Assembly (NCBI RefSeq): GCF_000383595.1 | Contig: NZ_KB911581.1 | Location: forward strand, 2,610,265-2,674,264 | Length of the DNA: 64,000 nt | Direction of reading: 5' to 3' | Origin: Streptomyces bottropensis ATCC 25435 | GTDB lineage: Bacteria; Actinomycetota; Actinomycetes; Streptomycetales; Streptomycetaceae | Shown here: one piece after another, positions 1 through 15,510 of the stretch | Layout of the letters: each line of letters begins with the position of its first letter | Position numbering within the stretch: the first letter of the stretch is position 1 | Made by a program: the position numbers and the translations under genes | The notes under the pieces: generated by a model | The model's database searches: none | Told to the model about the DNA's origin: nothing | What the model saw: only the letters and a program-made list of their open reading frames with translations

Positions 1-267
1 CGCGTGGTAGTTGAAGTCCTCCTGCACGTTGACGATGTCGTACGCCCCGAGACGCGGCGAGATCAGCGGGGTGTTCGTCGCGGGCTTGCCCGAGCTGAGT
101 CCTTCCGGCAGACCGGCGACGTTGTACGTCAGTACGTTGAACGTGCCGTCGGTGGCCGCCGCGGCGGGGGTGGCGCCGGTGGTGGCCAGACCGGTGACGG
201 CCAGCGCGCCGGCGGCGAACGCGCCGAGCAGTCTTCGCATCGGGCGCGGGGGGTTCGTGGAACGCAT
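1..267 (-). CDS. Secreted endonuclease/exonuclease/phosphatase-family protein (N-terminal part)
   Basis: Only the first 89 codons lie in the window; the gene runs off the left edge. The start ATG at 267 is preceded by a GGAG-type site. Residues 1-38 form a signal peptide (twin Arg at 11-12, hydrophobic core 13-30, AAA cleavage region near 35-38), so the product is exported. The mature part opens with [12 protein letters not shown] (43-54) and has IVNVQEDF (78-85), the Asn and the metal-binding Glu (E83) of the exo-endo-phosphatase fold. Relatives include secreted sphingomyelinases and nucleases; the substrate cannot be decided from this part. Confidence 0.8.
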   Translation of the reverse strand, partial: MRSTNPPRPMRRLLGAFAAGALAVTGLATTGATPAAAATDGTFNVLTYNVAGLPEGLSSGKPATNTPLISPRLGAYDIVNVQEDFNYHA

Positions 268-693
268 GGGGGCTCTCCGGGGGGCGTGGGGAAGATGAGC
301 GGTGCTCAGGTTCAACGTCAATCAGTGTGACGTGCAAGGTCAGTTGGGGAAACAGTGAGGGACGAGGTGATCCGTCGTATCCCTGGCACCCGGCAGCCAC
401 GCCGTGATCGTTCGACGTTCATGTGCCCCCTCGATCCTCCACAGGCGGCAGGGTCGTGCCGCGGAGGCGGCCGCGGACGGCAGCGGCAACCGGGCGGCGC
501 TTCATGGAGCATGGGCATGGGCACGGGCACGGTCACGGCCGTCACCACCCCGATCAAGAGCACGGACGCGGGGCCGGCCGCCCCCTCTTCCCTTCTGGTG
601 CGGGGGGACCGGCCCTCGGGACGCCCTGTCCCTCGCGGTGCCGTCCGATCCGCTTCTGAGCACCGTCCAGGAGCGGCTCGCGGCCCGTGAGAA
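268..693. other. Intergenic stretch, no supported gene
   Basis: Between the phosphatase start and the beta-galactosidase terminator I see no gene with a convincing start, length and codon pattern. A His/Gly-rich reading frame on the plus strand (near 504-659, EHGHGHGHGHG) recalls the N-termini of some actinobacterial PadR regulators, but it ends without any winged-helix sequence. The promoter of the leftward phosphatase gene should lie just right of 267. Confidence 0.4.
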
Positions 694-725
694 GCGGCCG
701 GTCGGCGTGATCGCCGACCGGCCGC
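694..725 (-). terminator. Terminator of the beta-galactosidase operon
   Basis: Perfect 14-bp inverted repeat (GCGGCCGGTCGGCG at 694-707 and its complement at 712-725) with a TGAT loop, 25 bp beyond the beta-galactosidase stop codon. There is no U-tract, which is usual for Streptomyces hairpin terminators. Confidence 0.75.
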
Positions 726-750
726 TCCACCCCGGCCCACCACCTGCTCC

Positions 751-4566
<3,816 letters not shown>

Positions 4567-4570
<4 letters not shown>

Positions 4571-5532
4571 TTGGACTCCTCACCCCTTCCGAATCCCATG
4601 AACTTGCCCTGGAGCAGGGTGACGAGGCAGATCAGTACGGTGAGGATCAGCGCGCCCGCACTGCCCGCGCCGTAGTCCTGGCTGTCACCCAGCGCCTTGT
4701 AATACAGCTCGACAAGTGGCGGTCTGCCCCAGGTGGTCTTCGACAGCAGGTTGAAGAACTCGTCGAAGGCCTGGTACGCCGCCACGAGCAGCAGCAGGAT
4801 CACGGCGGTGGAGGTCGCCCGCAGCTGCGGCAGGGTGATGTGCCAGAAGGTCTGCCAGCCCGGCTTCGCACCGTCGATCGAGGCGGCCTCGTACAGCTCC
4901 TGCGGGATGTTCTGCAGGGCCGCGATGAAGAGGATCATGTAGAAGCCGGCCTGGAGCCACAGCCGGACACTCAGGATGACCAGCCAGTACCACGGCGGGT
5001 CGGGGGTGGCCAGCCAGGAGGTGTTCTCGATGCCGAAGACGCCCAGGAAGGTGTTCATCATGCCGAAGCGGACACCGCTGAAGATGGACATCTTCCACAC
5101 CAGCGAGGCGGCGACATAGCTGACCGCCGTGGGCAGGAAGAACACTGACCGGAAGAACGCCCGCATGAACCGCAGCCGGTTCACCATGAGCGCCAGCCCC
5201 AGCGAGGCCGCCCAGGTGGTCGGCACGATGAAGAGGGCGAAGATCGTGAAGGTGACGAGGGACCCCATGAAGTCCTCGTCGGTCAGCATCGTCACATAGT
5301 TCTCGAAGCCGATGAACGTACTCGGGGTGACCGTGAAACGGGCCTCGAAGAACGACAGATACAGACTCCACAGGATCGGCAGGTAGACGAAGACCGCCAG
5401 GCCGATCAGGAACGGCCCGGTGAAGAGCCAGAAGTTGAAGGTGGGGGAGCCCCGCAGCCCCCGCCGCGGCTTGGCCGGGGAGGCCTTGGCCGGGGCGGGG
5501 CTGGAGACGCCGTCCTTGGTGATGGTCGACAT
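4567..5532 (-). CDS. Carbohydrate ABC transporter permease (MalF type)
   Basis: A 321-residue permease with a basic, Ala/Pro-rich cytoplasmic N-terminus (1-30), about six membrane segments, and the EAA loop EAASIDG (215-221) followed by FWHITLPQL. It pairs with the overlapping MalG-type gene to form the channel of the importer. It follows the binding-protein gene by 23 bp. Confidence 0.92.
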
Positions 5533-5555
5533 GGTGTGAGTACCTGTCCGCCGGC

Positions 5556-6821
5556 CTATCCGAAGAGCTTCTTGAGCTCTTTGTTGACCTTCGCGTCGGC
5601 CTTGGTGAGTTCCTTGTCCGGGTCGCCGCCCTTGCGCACGGAGTTGGCGAGGACGTCCTCCAGGGCGGTGATGCTCGCCTGGGTCCAGCCGATGTTGTCG
5701 AAGTTGCCGTACTCGTTGAAGAGCTTGACGCCCTCAGCGGGCAGACCCGACTTCAGCTTCTCGGCCGACTGCGCGATGGAGGTGCGCGGCGGGATGTGGA
5801 AGCCGTAGGAGAGCGCCCAGTCCTCCTGGTACTCCTTCTGGTCGATCCACAGCCACTTCACGTATTCCTTGGTCTCGTCGACGTTCTTGCCCTTGGCGTT
5901 GACGAACATCGACCAGCCGCCGTTGTAGACGGAGAGCTTGCCCGCGTCGCCGACCTTCGGGAACGGGAAGATGCCGAGGTCGTCGCCGAGCGCTTCCTGC
6001 ATCTGGGGCATCGCCCACATGCCGCACCACTGCATGGCGGTCAGGCCCTGGTTGAGCGCCGACGGGTCCCAGAAGTCGGTCGGGGCGTCGAGCAGCAGAT
6101 CACCGCTGGTGAACAGCTTGCGCAGCTGCTTGAAGCCGTCGACGACCGCGTCCGTGTGGTAGGCGATCTGGTTCTTGTCGTCGAGGTGCTGCGCGCCGGC
6201 CGACCAGATCAGCGGGTTGATCATCGAGTGCAGGGTGTTGCCGAGGTAGGCGCCCTTGACCTTGCTGGTGGTCAGCTTGGCGGCGGCTTCGGCCAGCTCC
6301 TCCAGCGTCTGGGGGACCTCGACACCGGCCTTCTCGAACATCGACTTGCGGTAGAAGAAGAACTGCGGGTCGTCGATCATCCGGATGCCGTATATCTTCC
6401 CGTCGACCGTGTGCGAGGCGATGTCGGCCGGGTTGAAGTCGTCCTTGACGGGGTTGATCAGATCGCTGAGGTCGGCGACCTGACCGCTCTCGATCATCTG
6501 CAGCTGCGGGTGGAACTCGAAGCAGTCGGGGGCCTTGTCCGTGAGCAGCGAAGCGAAGAGCTTGCTCTCGAAGTTGGAACCGGTGATCCACTGCGTGGTG
6601 ACGTTTCCGCCCTTGTAGGCCTTCGCGTACTTCTTGATCGCCTGCTCGGTGCCCGCCTCGCCGTACGCGTGGAAGTACTGCGTGAGACCGGCGCCCGACC
6701 CCCCGCCGTTGCTCCGGCCGGTGTTGCTGCCGCATGCGGCCAGACCGCCGGCGGCGGCCAGACCCATGGCGGCCCGCAGTACGGAGCGGCGGTCGAAGTT
6801 GCTGTTGCTCATTGCCGACAT
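5556..6821 (-). CDS. Sugar-binding lipoprotein of ABC importer
   Basis: A 421-residue extracellular solute-binding protein (family 1). The N-terminus combines a twin-arginine pattern (R11-R12, DRRSVLR) with a lipobox (LAAC, C30), so export may go through Tat before lipidation. A linker rich in Ser/Gly follows. The ATG at 6821 has AAGGA 8 bases upstream; an in-frame ATG three codons later is less well placed. It is the first transport gene after the ROK regulator and sets the specificity of the importer, probably for a galactoside given the terminal beta-galactosidase. Confidence 0.92.
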   Translation of the reverse strand: MSAMSNSNFDRRSVLRAAMGLAAAGGLAACGSNTGRSNGGGSGAGLTQYFHAYGEAGTEQAIKKYAKAYKGGNVTTQWITGSNFESKLFASLLTDKAPDCFEFHPQLQMIESGQVADLSDLINPVKDDFNPADIASHTVDGKIYGIRMIDDPQFFFYRKSMFEKAGVEVPQTLEELAEAAAKLTTSKVKGAYLGNTLHSMINPLIWSAGAQHLDDKNQIAYHTDAVVDGFKQLRKLFTSGDLLLDAPTDFWDPSALNQGLTAMQWCGMWAMPQMQEALGDDLGIFPFPKVGDAGKLSVYNGGWSMFVNAKGKNVDETKEYVKWLWIDQKEYQEDWALSYGFHIPPRTSIAQSAEKLKSGLPAEGVKLFNEYGNFDNIGWTQASITALEDVLANSVRKGGDPDKELTKADAKVNKELKKLFG

Positions 6822-6977
6822 GCTGACGTCCTTGTCTCGAGTACGGCTGCGGCGCTGCGCCCACGGCTCGGCGGCTCAGTGCCAGTTGGCTCAAAGAGGC
6901 TTGCGGTGCGGGACGTTAACCTTCGGCTAAGGCTTCGGCAAGGGGTTGGACGAAGTCTGTTCGAAGCGTTGTATTCG

Positions 6978-6993
6978 GTTCGGTGTTCCGAAC
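6978..6993 (-). promoter_or_regulatory. Inverted repeat in the operon promoter region
   Basis: Perfect 6-bp arms GTTCGG/CCGAAC with a 4-bp spacer, in the 240-bp gap between the ROK regulator and the binding-protein gene. Its place upstream of the operon makes it a candidate operator. I could not assign a confident -35/-10 pair around it. Confidence 0.4.
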
Positions 6994-7061
6994 GTCCGTG
7001 CGGTGCAATGCATTTGACGTGGGGGTGAGGGCCGCCGGGTCAGGGTCCGGCGGCCCTCGGC

Positions 7062-8351
7062 TCAGGGGTGTGGGTGCAGCCGTTCGCGCTCGTCGAGGCG
7101 CCCTCGACGGCGTACGGCGGGCTTGCCCGGGGCGGCGCGTCTGCCCGGCTTCTGCCCGACCGACTGGAGCGCGCCCTCCAGCGCGAAGGTCGCCGCGCCG
7201 AGGCATGCCGGGTCGGTGGGGATCAGGGAGAGGACGATGTCGGTGGCGGCCATCGGGCGCGGCAGCGCGTGCCGGGCGACGGCCTCGCGCACCTCCGCGA
7301 CCAGCGGCTCACCGAGGGCGGCCGCGACCCAGCTGCTCAGCACGACCACTTCGGGATTGAAGAGATTGACCAGGTCGGCGATGCCCGCACCCAGATAGCG
7401 GGCGGTGTCGCGCACCACCTTGATCGCCACCGGGTCCTGCCGGGCCACCCCCCGCGCGAGCGCGGCGATGGTGGCCGTCTGGTCCTCGGGATGCAGCAGC
7501 GTGCTGCGCGGACTCAGCTCCCGGAGGTTCAGCATGATCCCCGGGGCGCCCACATACGTCTCCACGCACCCGTGGTTGCCGCAGTGGCACAGTCGGCCGT
7601 CCAGCACGATCGTGGTGTGGCCCCACTCCCCGGCGCTGTTGCTCACGCCCCGGTGCAGCCCGCCGCCCAGAACGAGCCCGGCTCCCACACCGGTCCCGAG
7701 GTTGACGATCACGGCGTCACCGCGCCCCCGCGCGGCCCCGAACCACAGCTCGGCCACCGCGACGGCGCGCAGCGGATTGTCCAGGTACAGGGGATAGGCG
7801 ATGTGCTCGGTCAGCAGGTCGAGCAGAGGCACGTCGTGCCAGTCCCAGTTCGGCGCGTACTCCGAGATGCCGGTGGCGCGGTCCACCTGCCCCGGCACGC
7901 TCACCCCGACGCCGAGCACCCGCGCGCCCTCGATGCCGGCCTGCGCGACCACCGAGCCGACGGCGGCGGCCACGTGCCCCACCATCTGCTCGGGCAGATT
8001 CTCGCCGGGCCGGACGTCCTCCTCGGCCCGGGCCAGGACGTTCAGCGCCAGGTCGAACAGCTCGACATGGACGTACGTCTCGGCGATGTCGACGCCGATC
8101 AACGCGCCCCCCGACGCGTTGACGGCCACCAGTCCCCGGGGGCGGCCCCCGGCCGAGTCCTCGAACCCGACCTCGGTGATCATGCGGAGGTCGAGCAGTT
8201 CGCCGACGAGCGTGGCGACCGTGGCGAGGCTCAGCCCGGTCGCCGCCGCCAGCTCCTGCCGGGAGGTGGGAGACTTGGCGATGATCTGGCGGAGCACCTC
8301 GTAGCGGTTCGCGGTGCGAATGTCGCGTGAGGTGCGCTTCACCGACGACAT
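7062..8351 (-). CDS. ROK-family transcriptional regulator
   Basis: A 429-residue protein with an N-terminal winged helix (about 13-65, SRQELAAATGLSLATVATLV) and a ROK sugar-kinase-like domain. The zinc site is complete: H245 plus CHCGNHGC (C255, C257, C262) and E264. The glycine-rich NLGTGVGAGLVLGGG is the phosphate-binding part. Such proteins (NagC/XylR type) usually repress sugar operons and release on binding the sugar. It lies directly upstream of, and in the same direction as, the beta-galactoside import genes and is the likely local regulator. Upstream, near 8437-8460, two AAGGGG(G)TT(T)A direct repeats are possible binding sites. Confidence 0.9.
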   Translation of the reverse strand: MSSVKRTSRDIRTANRYEVLRQIIAKSPTSRQELAAATGLSLATVATLVGELLDLRMITEVGFEDSAGGRPRGLVAVNASGGALIGVDIAETYVHVELFDLALNVLARAEEDVRPGENLPEQMVGHVAAAVGSVVAQAGIEGARVLGVGVSVPGQVDRATGISEYAPNWDWHDVPLLDLLTEHIAYPLYLDNPLRAVAVAELWFGAARGRGDAVIVNLGTGVGAGLVLGGGLHRGVSNSAGEWGHTTIVLDGRLCHCGNHGCVETYVGAPGIMLNLRELSPRSTLLHPEDQTATIAALARGVARQDPVAIKVVRDTARYLGAGIADLVNLFNPEVVVLSSWVAAALGEPLVAEVREAVARHALPRPMAATDIVLSLIPTDPACLGAATFALEGALQSVGQKPGRRAAPGKPAVRRRGRLDERERLHPHP

Positions 8352-8507
8352 GATCCCCTCGATCCCTCCAGGCCATGACGAGGCCTGTTGCCCCGGCGCG
8401 GTCGAAGGCTATGGCGCGGAAGGGGCTTTCTACAAGGGGTTAGGAAAGGGGGTTTACGAAGTCGTCCGGCGAACCGCCGACCGTGGCCGGAGAACGACCG
8501 TGAGCTT

Positions 8508-9854
<1,347 letters not shown>

Positions 9855-9909
9855 CTACCGTAGAGAGCGGTTGCTGTCGCCTGCCTCCCCCCTGTCGGAA
9901 GGTCCTTCC

Positions 9910-10917
9910 TTGCCCGAGCGTCCGCTCGCCCTGTTCGCCATGACGGCAGAGAACGTTCCGCGGGTCTTCCCGCCGGAGGTGCTGTCACGGCTGCGCGAGA
10001 GCGTCGAGATCGATCCCGCCCTGGTCGCCGAGGACTTCGCCGACCCCCGGGTCCACAAGGCGCTGGCCGAGGCCGAGGTGCTGGTCACGGGCTGGGGCTG
10101 CCCCCGTATCGACCGGGCGGTCCTGGACGCCGCGCCCCGGCTGCGGGCGGTGCTGCACTCGGCGGGCTCGGTGAAGGGGTTCGTCACCCCCGCCGTCTGG
10201 GAGCGGGGGATCGCCGTCTCCACGGCCGCCGCCGCCAACGCCGTGCCCGTCGCGGAGTACACGCTCGCCATGATCCTGCTCGCCGGCAAGGACATCCTCG
10301 GCCGCCGTGAACGCCTGCGGACCGAGCGCGCCTCACCGGGCTGGGGATTCGTCCCCGGCATCGGCAACCACGGCCGCCGCGTCGGTGTCATCGGCGCCTC
10401 CCGCATCGGCCGCCGCGTCATCGAGCTGCTGCGCCCCTTCGACCTCCGGGTGAGCCTCACCGACCCCTACGTCGACGAGGCCGGGGCCGCCGCCCTCGGC
10501 GTACCCCTGCTGCCGCTCGACGACCTGCTGCGCACCTGCGACATCGTCACCGTGCACGCCCCGGACACCCCCGAGACCCACCGGCTCCTCGACCGCCGCG
10601 CACTCGCCCTCATGCCCGACGGGGCCGTCCTGATCAACACCGCGCGCGGCGCCCTCGTCGACCACGACGCCCTCCTCGACGAGCTGCGCGCCGGCCGGCT
10701 CTCCGCGATCCTCGACGTCACCGATCCCGAACCCCTGCCCGCCGACTCCCCCCTCCTCGACCTGCCGAACGCCTTCGTCACCCCCCACCTGGCCGGCTCC
10801 CAGGGCAACGAGGTCGCCCGTCTCGGCCTCGCGGTCACGGAAGAGGCCGAACGCCTCACCACCGGCCGGGAACTGGCCCATGCCCTGGACCGCACGACGC
10901 TGGAACGCATGGCGTGA
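9910..10917 (+). CDS. D-2-hydroxyacid dehydrogenase
   Basis: A 335-residue NAD(P)-dependent dehydrogenase. The nucleotide-binding motif is VGVIGASRIGRR, a Gly-rich turn with GASRIG in place of GxGxxG. The catalytic Arg, Glu and His lie in INTARGALVD, DPEPLP and TPHLAGS. It reduces a 2-keto acid or oxidises a D-2-hydroxy acid; the substrate is unknown. The frame is open far upstream, but the TTG at 9910 has GGAAGG 7 bases before it, while the ATG at 9940 has no such site. Divergence from the alditol oxidase suggests a role with oxidised sugar acids, which is inference. Confidence 0.85.
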   Translation: MPERPLALFAMTAENVPRVFPPEVLSRLRESVEIDPALVAEDFADPRVHKALAEAEVLVTGWGCPRIDRAVLDAAPRLRAVLHSAGSVKGFVTPAVWERGIAVSTAAAANAVPVAEYTLAMILLAGKDILGRRERLRTERASPGWGFVPGIGNHGRRVGVIGASRIGRRVIELLRPFDLRVSLTDPYVDEAGAAALGVPLLPLDDLLRTCDIVTVHAPDTPETHRLLDRRALALMPDGAVLINTARGALVDHDALLDELRAGRLSAILDVTDPEPLPADSPLLDLPNAFVTPHLAGSQGNEVARLGLAVTEEAERLTTGRELAHALDRTTLERMA

Positions 10918-11185
10918 ACCCGGCGCCGCCACCGCGGCGGCCCATGCCACGAGGCACCCGAACGAATCGACCGGCCCCGGCACGAGGAGCGGCCGCCGCC
11001 CCCCGGACCGCTCCCGGCGGCCGGTGCCCGCGCGGCGGCACTCACGAGGAATCCGGTGACCGCCGTCACCCTCGCCCCGCCGAGGGCCCCCGCTCCCACG
11101 TCCCCGCCCGCGGAGGCATACCGTGAGGTGGCGAACAACGACGACGGACGACCTCTTGCGTGACGTCGGGAGCGAGGAGAACGGG

Positions 11186-12544
11186 ATGGGCAGCCGCACC
11201 GCACTGGTGGAGGACCTGATGGAGAGGTTCCCGCACGTGCCACGGGAAGCCGTCTTCAAGGAGGACCTGCTCAGGGGTGGAGTGGCGTTCGACGCCTCCG
11301 CGCTGAGCGACAACGAGAAGGGCGATGTCAAGCCGAAGTCGTACTTCATCTTCTCCTTCGACCACGGCACCCTCCCCGAGCTGGGCGAGGCCGCACTGCG
11401 CCGCCCGCCGGAGGAGATCATCCTCACCGGCGGCCCGTACGACCTGCGGCGCACGGTCGTCTCCGTACGGGTCAACCCCGCCTCGCCCTACCGGGTGGCC
11501 TCCGACGAGGAGGGCCTCCTCGGCCTCTACCTCGACGGGCGGCGCATCGCCGACGTCGGCGTGCCGCCCATGCCCGAGTACTACCGGCACACCCTCTCCA
11601 ACGGGAAGTCCGTGATGGAGGTGGCCCCGACGATCCAGTGGGGCTACCTGATCTACCTCACCGTCTTCCGGGTCTGCCAGTACTTCGGCGCGAAGGAGGA
11701 GTGCCAGTACTGCGACATCAACCACAACTGGCGCCAGCACAAGGCGGCGGGTCGGCCGTACACGGGTGTGAAGGACGTCGACGAGGTCCTGGAGGCGCTG
11801 GAGATCATCGACCGGTACGACACGGCGAAGACTTCCACCGCGTACACGCTCACCGGCGGCGCCATCACCAAGACGGTCTCCGGCCGGGACGAGGCCGACT
11901 TCTACGGCCACTACGCCAAGGCCATCGAGGAGCGCTTCCCCGACCGCTGGATCGGCAAGGTCGTCGCCCAGGCGCTGCCGATGGACGACGTCAAGCGCTT
12001 CCACGACTACGGCGTCAAGATCTACCACCCCAACTACGAGGTGTGGGACGAGTACCTCTTCAAGATGTACTGCCCCGGCAAGGAGCGCTACGTCGGCCGC
12101 GACGAGTGGCACAAGCGGATCCTGGACTCGGCGGGCGTCTTCGGCGCGCGCAACGTGATCCCCAACTTCGTGGCGGGCGTGGAGATGGCCGAGCCGTTCG
12201 GGTTCACCACGGTCGACGAGGCCATCGCCTCGACCACCGAGGGCCTGCGCTTCTTCATGTCGCACGGCATCACGCCCCGCTTCACCACCTGGTGCCCGGA
12301 GCCCACGACCCCGCTCGGCAAGGCCAACCCGCAGGGGGCGCCGCTGGAGTACCACATCCGGCTGCTGCAGGCCTATCGCGCCACGATGGACGAGTTCGGA
12401 CTGTCCTCGCCGCCCGGCTACGGCCCGCCCGGCCCCGGCAACGCCGTCTTCTCCGTCAGCTCCTTCATGGACAGCCTCCCGGCCGTCGAGGAGGTGCCCG
12501 AAGGGGCGCCCAAGGAGGCGGCCGAGGAGACGACCAGGGGCTAG
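11186..12544 (+). CDS. Radical SAM protein with non-canonical cluster spacing
   Basis: A 452-residue protein whose likely [4Fe-4S] ligands are C164, C173 and C176 (CQYFGAKEECQYC), that is CX8CX2C instead of CX3CX2C. The Phe/Tyr before the last Cys and the later TLTGGAITK (resembling the SAM-binding GGE region) support a radical SAM barrel, related to the biotin-synthase-like group. No SPASM-type cysteine cluster is seen. The start at 11186 has GAGGAG 6 bases upstream; an upstream in-frame GTG at 11123 lacks a site. It stands alone between unrelated genes, so the substrate is not known. Confidence 0.75.
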   Translation: MGSRTALVEDLMERFPHVPREAVFKEDLLRGGVAFDASALSDNEKGDVKPKSYFIFSFDHGTLPELGEAALRRPPEEIILTGGPYDLRRTVVSVRVNPASPYRVASDEEGLLGLYLDGRRIADVGVPPMPEYYRHTLSNGKSVMEVAPTIQWGYLIYLTVFRVCQYFGAKEECQYCDINHNWRQHKAAGRPYTGVKDVDEVLEALEIIDRYDTAKTSTAYTLTGGAITKTVSGRDEADFYGHYAKAIEERFPDRWIGKVVAQALPMDDVKRFHDYGVKIYHPNYEVWDEYLFKMYCPGKERYVGRDEWHKRILDSAGVFGARNVIPNFVAGVEMAEPFGFTTVDEAIASTTEGLRFFMSHGITPRFTTWCPEPTTPLGKANPQGAPLEYHIRLLQAYRATMDEFGLSSPPGYGPPGPGNAVFSVSSFMDSLPAVEEVPEGAPKEAAEETTRG

Positions 12545-12815
12545 AGAGGGAGAGAAGGGGGGCCGACACGGAGAGTACCGACGACGTTTCCCTTCGGTAA
12601 CTCCTGTGACCGTTGAGTCGATCGGGTCCGGCGTACGTACCACTCCACAAGCGTGACCGCTGGTGACGGCAGTTGAAGACGCGGCTTGTCAGTTGTGCGG
12701 AAACCGTGAAAAGCTCTGGGCCACCCGCAAGGTGGTCCCCCCAACTCCCTTGAAGCAAAGGGTAGTTGACCGCTTTTGCGAACTTCCCCCCTCGCTCTGT
12801 GGATGCAGGAGACCC

Positions 12816-14351
12816 ATGCCCGACCTGCCGAAGCCCCAGGACGCCGCCGAGGCCGCGTTGTTCTCGGAGTGCTGGGACGCGGTCCTGTCGTACGCCGACC
12901 TGTGCACGTCCGGTTCGACGGCGGCGACCCAACTGGCCACCGACGCCTTCACGCACGGCATGCACGAGGCCCGCGCCCTGGAGTTCGACATCTGGGCCGA
13001 CCGCGGTGCCGGACGGCGTGCCCTGCGACTGCCACGCATACCCTTCCTCCTGACCTGGGTCAGGACCACCGCCGCGACCTGGGAGACGGGCGGCCAGGGT
13101 CACCGGCTCGACCCCGACCTGCGCCTGTGGCTCAACTCGGACAAGGCCGCCCGTTACACCGGCCCGCCGCTGCACCGCCCCCTCGCCCTGCGCGCCCTGC
13201 GTGACATGCAGGAACCCGACGCGGCCCTGCTGTGGCTCGCCGAGGTCGAGTCGCTGCCGCTGGGCTCGGTGGCCCGCCGCCTCGGCCTGGACCCGGAAGT
13301 CGCCCGGTCCGAACTCGACCAGGTGCGTGCGCTGTTCAGGGACCGCTGCGCCCGCAGCCAGCTCGACACACCCATGAACCCCGACTGCCGCAGCTACGCC
13401 CGGCTGCTGGACGCGGTCACCCGGTCGCCCGGCACCGACACCCCCGACGACCTCTCGCGCCACCTCGCCACCTGCGTGGAGTGCGCCGAGGCCGCGGCCT
13501 GTCTCGGCCTGCACGGCGGCGGTCTGCCCGCCGCGCTCGCCGGCGGCGTGATCGGCTGGGGCGGACTCGCCTACCTGGAGCGCCGCCGCCGCGCGGCCGA
13601 CGCCGGGCTGCTCCCCGGGCGCGCCGACGCCACCGGTAGCGACCGCGGACTCTCACCGGGCCGGGAGCCGGGGCCCCGGTTCGGCCGCAACGGGCTGCTC
13701 GTCGCCGCCGGTCTGGTCTCCGTGCTGGCGCTCGCCGTCTCCCTCATGCCCTTCGGCGAGGACGACACGGTCGCCGGCGGCCCGTCCGCCGACGACTCAC
13801 CGGTGGTCCAGCAGGACCCGAGGTTCCCGGTGTCCCCGCCCCCGTCCGGGGAGGGGTCCGAACTGCAGAGCACGACCCGGCCCGGGCCGACCGGCTCCGG
13901 CGACAAGGACGACAAGGGCGACAAGGACGACAAGGACAAGGGCGGCAACAGTAACGAGGAGCCCCAGGGCGACTCCTCGTCGCCGGCCCGCGTCTCCCAC
14001 AAGCCGGTCGACCCCGGCAAGTCGCCCAAGGCCGTCTGTCACGTCCGCTACCAGCTCGTCAACGAGTGGCCCGGCGGCTTCCAGGCCACCGTCACCGTCA
14101 CCTCCAAGAAGGCCATCGACGGCTGGCGCCTCGGCTGGACCTACGCGGGCGACCAGCGCGTCACCCAGATGTGGGACGGCACCTTCGACCAGGAGGGCTC
14201 GCAGGTCAGCGTCACCGCCGCCGACTACAACAAGTCCGTGGCCGCGGGCGGCACCTTCGGCGTCGGCTTCCTCGGCATCTGGCAGGGCTTCGACAACCCC
14301 GACCCCGTGAAGTTCACCCTCGACGGGAGTCCCTGCGCGACGGGGAAGTGA
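12816..14351 (+). CDS. Membrane sigma-like protein with extracytoplasmic CBM2 cellulose-binding domain
   Basis: A 511-residue modular protein. Residues 1-185 resemble a degenerate ECF sigma factor, with a region-4-like helix-turn-helix near 140-178 (LPLGSVARRLGLDPEVARSEL). Residues 212-226 carry an HX3CX2C motif (H216, C220, C223) as in zf-HC2 anti-sigma factors. One membrane helix (about 292-310) is followed by a charged Gly/Asp/Lys linker and a family 2 carbohydrate-binding module (about 407-507) with terminal C408/C507 and Trp 419, 438, 442, 453 and 489. The topology puts the CBM outside and the sigma-like part inside, suggesting a polysaccharide sensor. ATG at 12816 has AGGAGA upstream. 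Confidence 0.8.
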   Translation: MPDLPKPQDAAEAALFSECWDAVLSYADLCTSGSTAATQLATDAFTHGMHEARALEFDIWADRGAGRRALRLPRIPFLLTWVRTTAATWETGGQGHRLDPDLRLWLNSDKAARYTGPPLHRPLALRALRDMQEPDAALLWLAEVESLPLGSVARRLGLDPEVARSELDQVRALFRDRCARSQLDTPMNPDCRSYARLLDAVTRSPGTDTPDDLSRHLATCVECAEAAACLGLHGGGLPAALAGGVIGWGGLAYLERRRRAADAGLLPGRADATGSDRGLSPGREPGPRFGRNGLLVAAGLVSVLALAVSLMPFGEDDTVAGGPSADDSPVVQQDPRFPVSPPPSGEGSELQSTTRPGPTGSGDKDDKGDKDDKDKGGNSNEEPQGDSSSPARVSHKPVDPGKSPKAVCHVRYQLVNEWPGGFQATVTVTSKKAIDGWRLGWTYAGDQRVTQMWDGTFDQEGSQVSVTAADYNKSVAAGGTFGVGFLGIWQGFDNPDPVKFTLDGSPCATGK

Positions 14352-14549
14352 ACGCGTCGCGTCCCGGAGGGCCCAGAGCCCGCCCGGGGCGCGCGCCCCG
14401 CTCCGCCCCGCCCCGCAGCGCGTGCGGTGGCGCCCGTCGCGGCGCACCGTCGCGGACAGCCGGCGGGCCCCCGCGAACGCGAACCCCGGCTCCACCCTTG
14501 CGCTGCCGGGCAAGAACCGGTGCACTCGTGGACGATCGACAGCGGGTGA

Positions 14550-15467
<918 letters not shown>

Positions 15468-15474
15468 CCCGTAC

Positions 15475-15510
15475 GGGACCGACGGCCGGGGGAACCCGGG
15501 CGTCGGTCCC
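15475..15510 (+). terminator. Terminator after the hydrolase gene
   Basis: Perfect 10-bp arms GGGACCGACG (15475-15484) and CGTCGGTCCC (15501-15510); the 16-nt loop can itself pair through CCGGG/CCCGG. It directly follows the hydrolase stop. Confidence 0.75.

Noticed and set aside
504..659. His-rich frame beginning MEHGHGHGHGHG
   Set aside because: Suggestive of a PadR N-terminus, but no winged helix follows in any frame and the composition can come from a GGGCAC-type run.
5796..7028. 410-codon plus-strand ORF opposite the sugar-binding protein gene
   Set aside because: Shadow frame, rich in Val, Gln, Leu and Arg with no motif; the minus strand encodes a clear lipoprotein.
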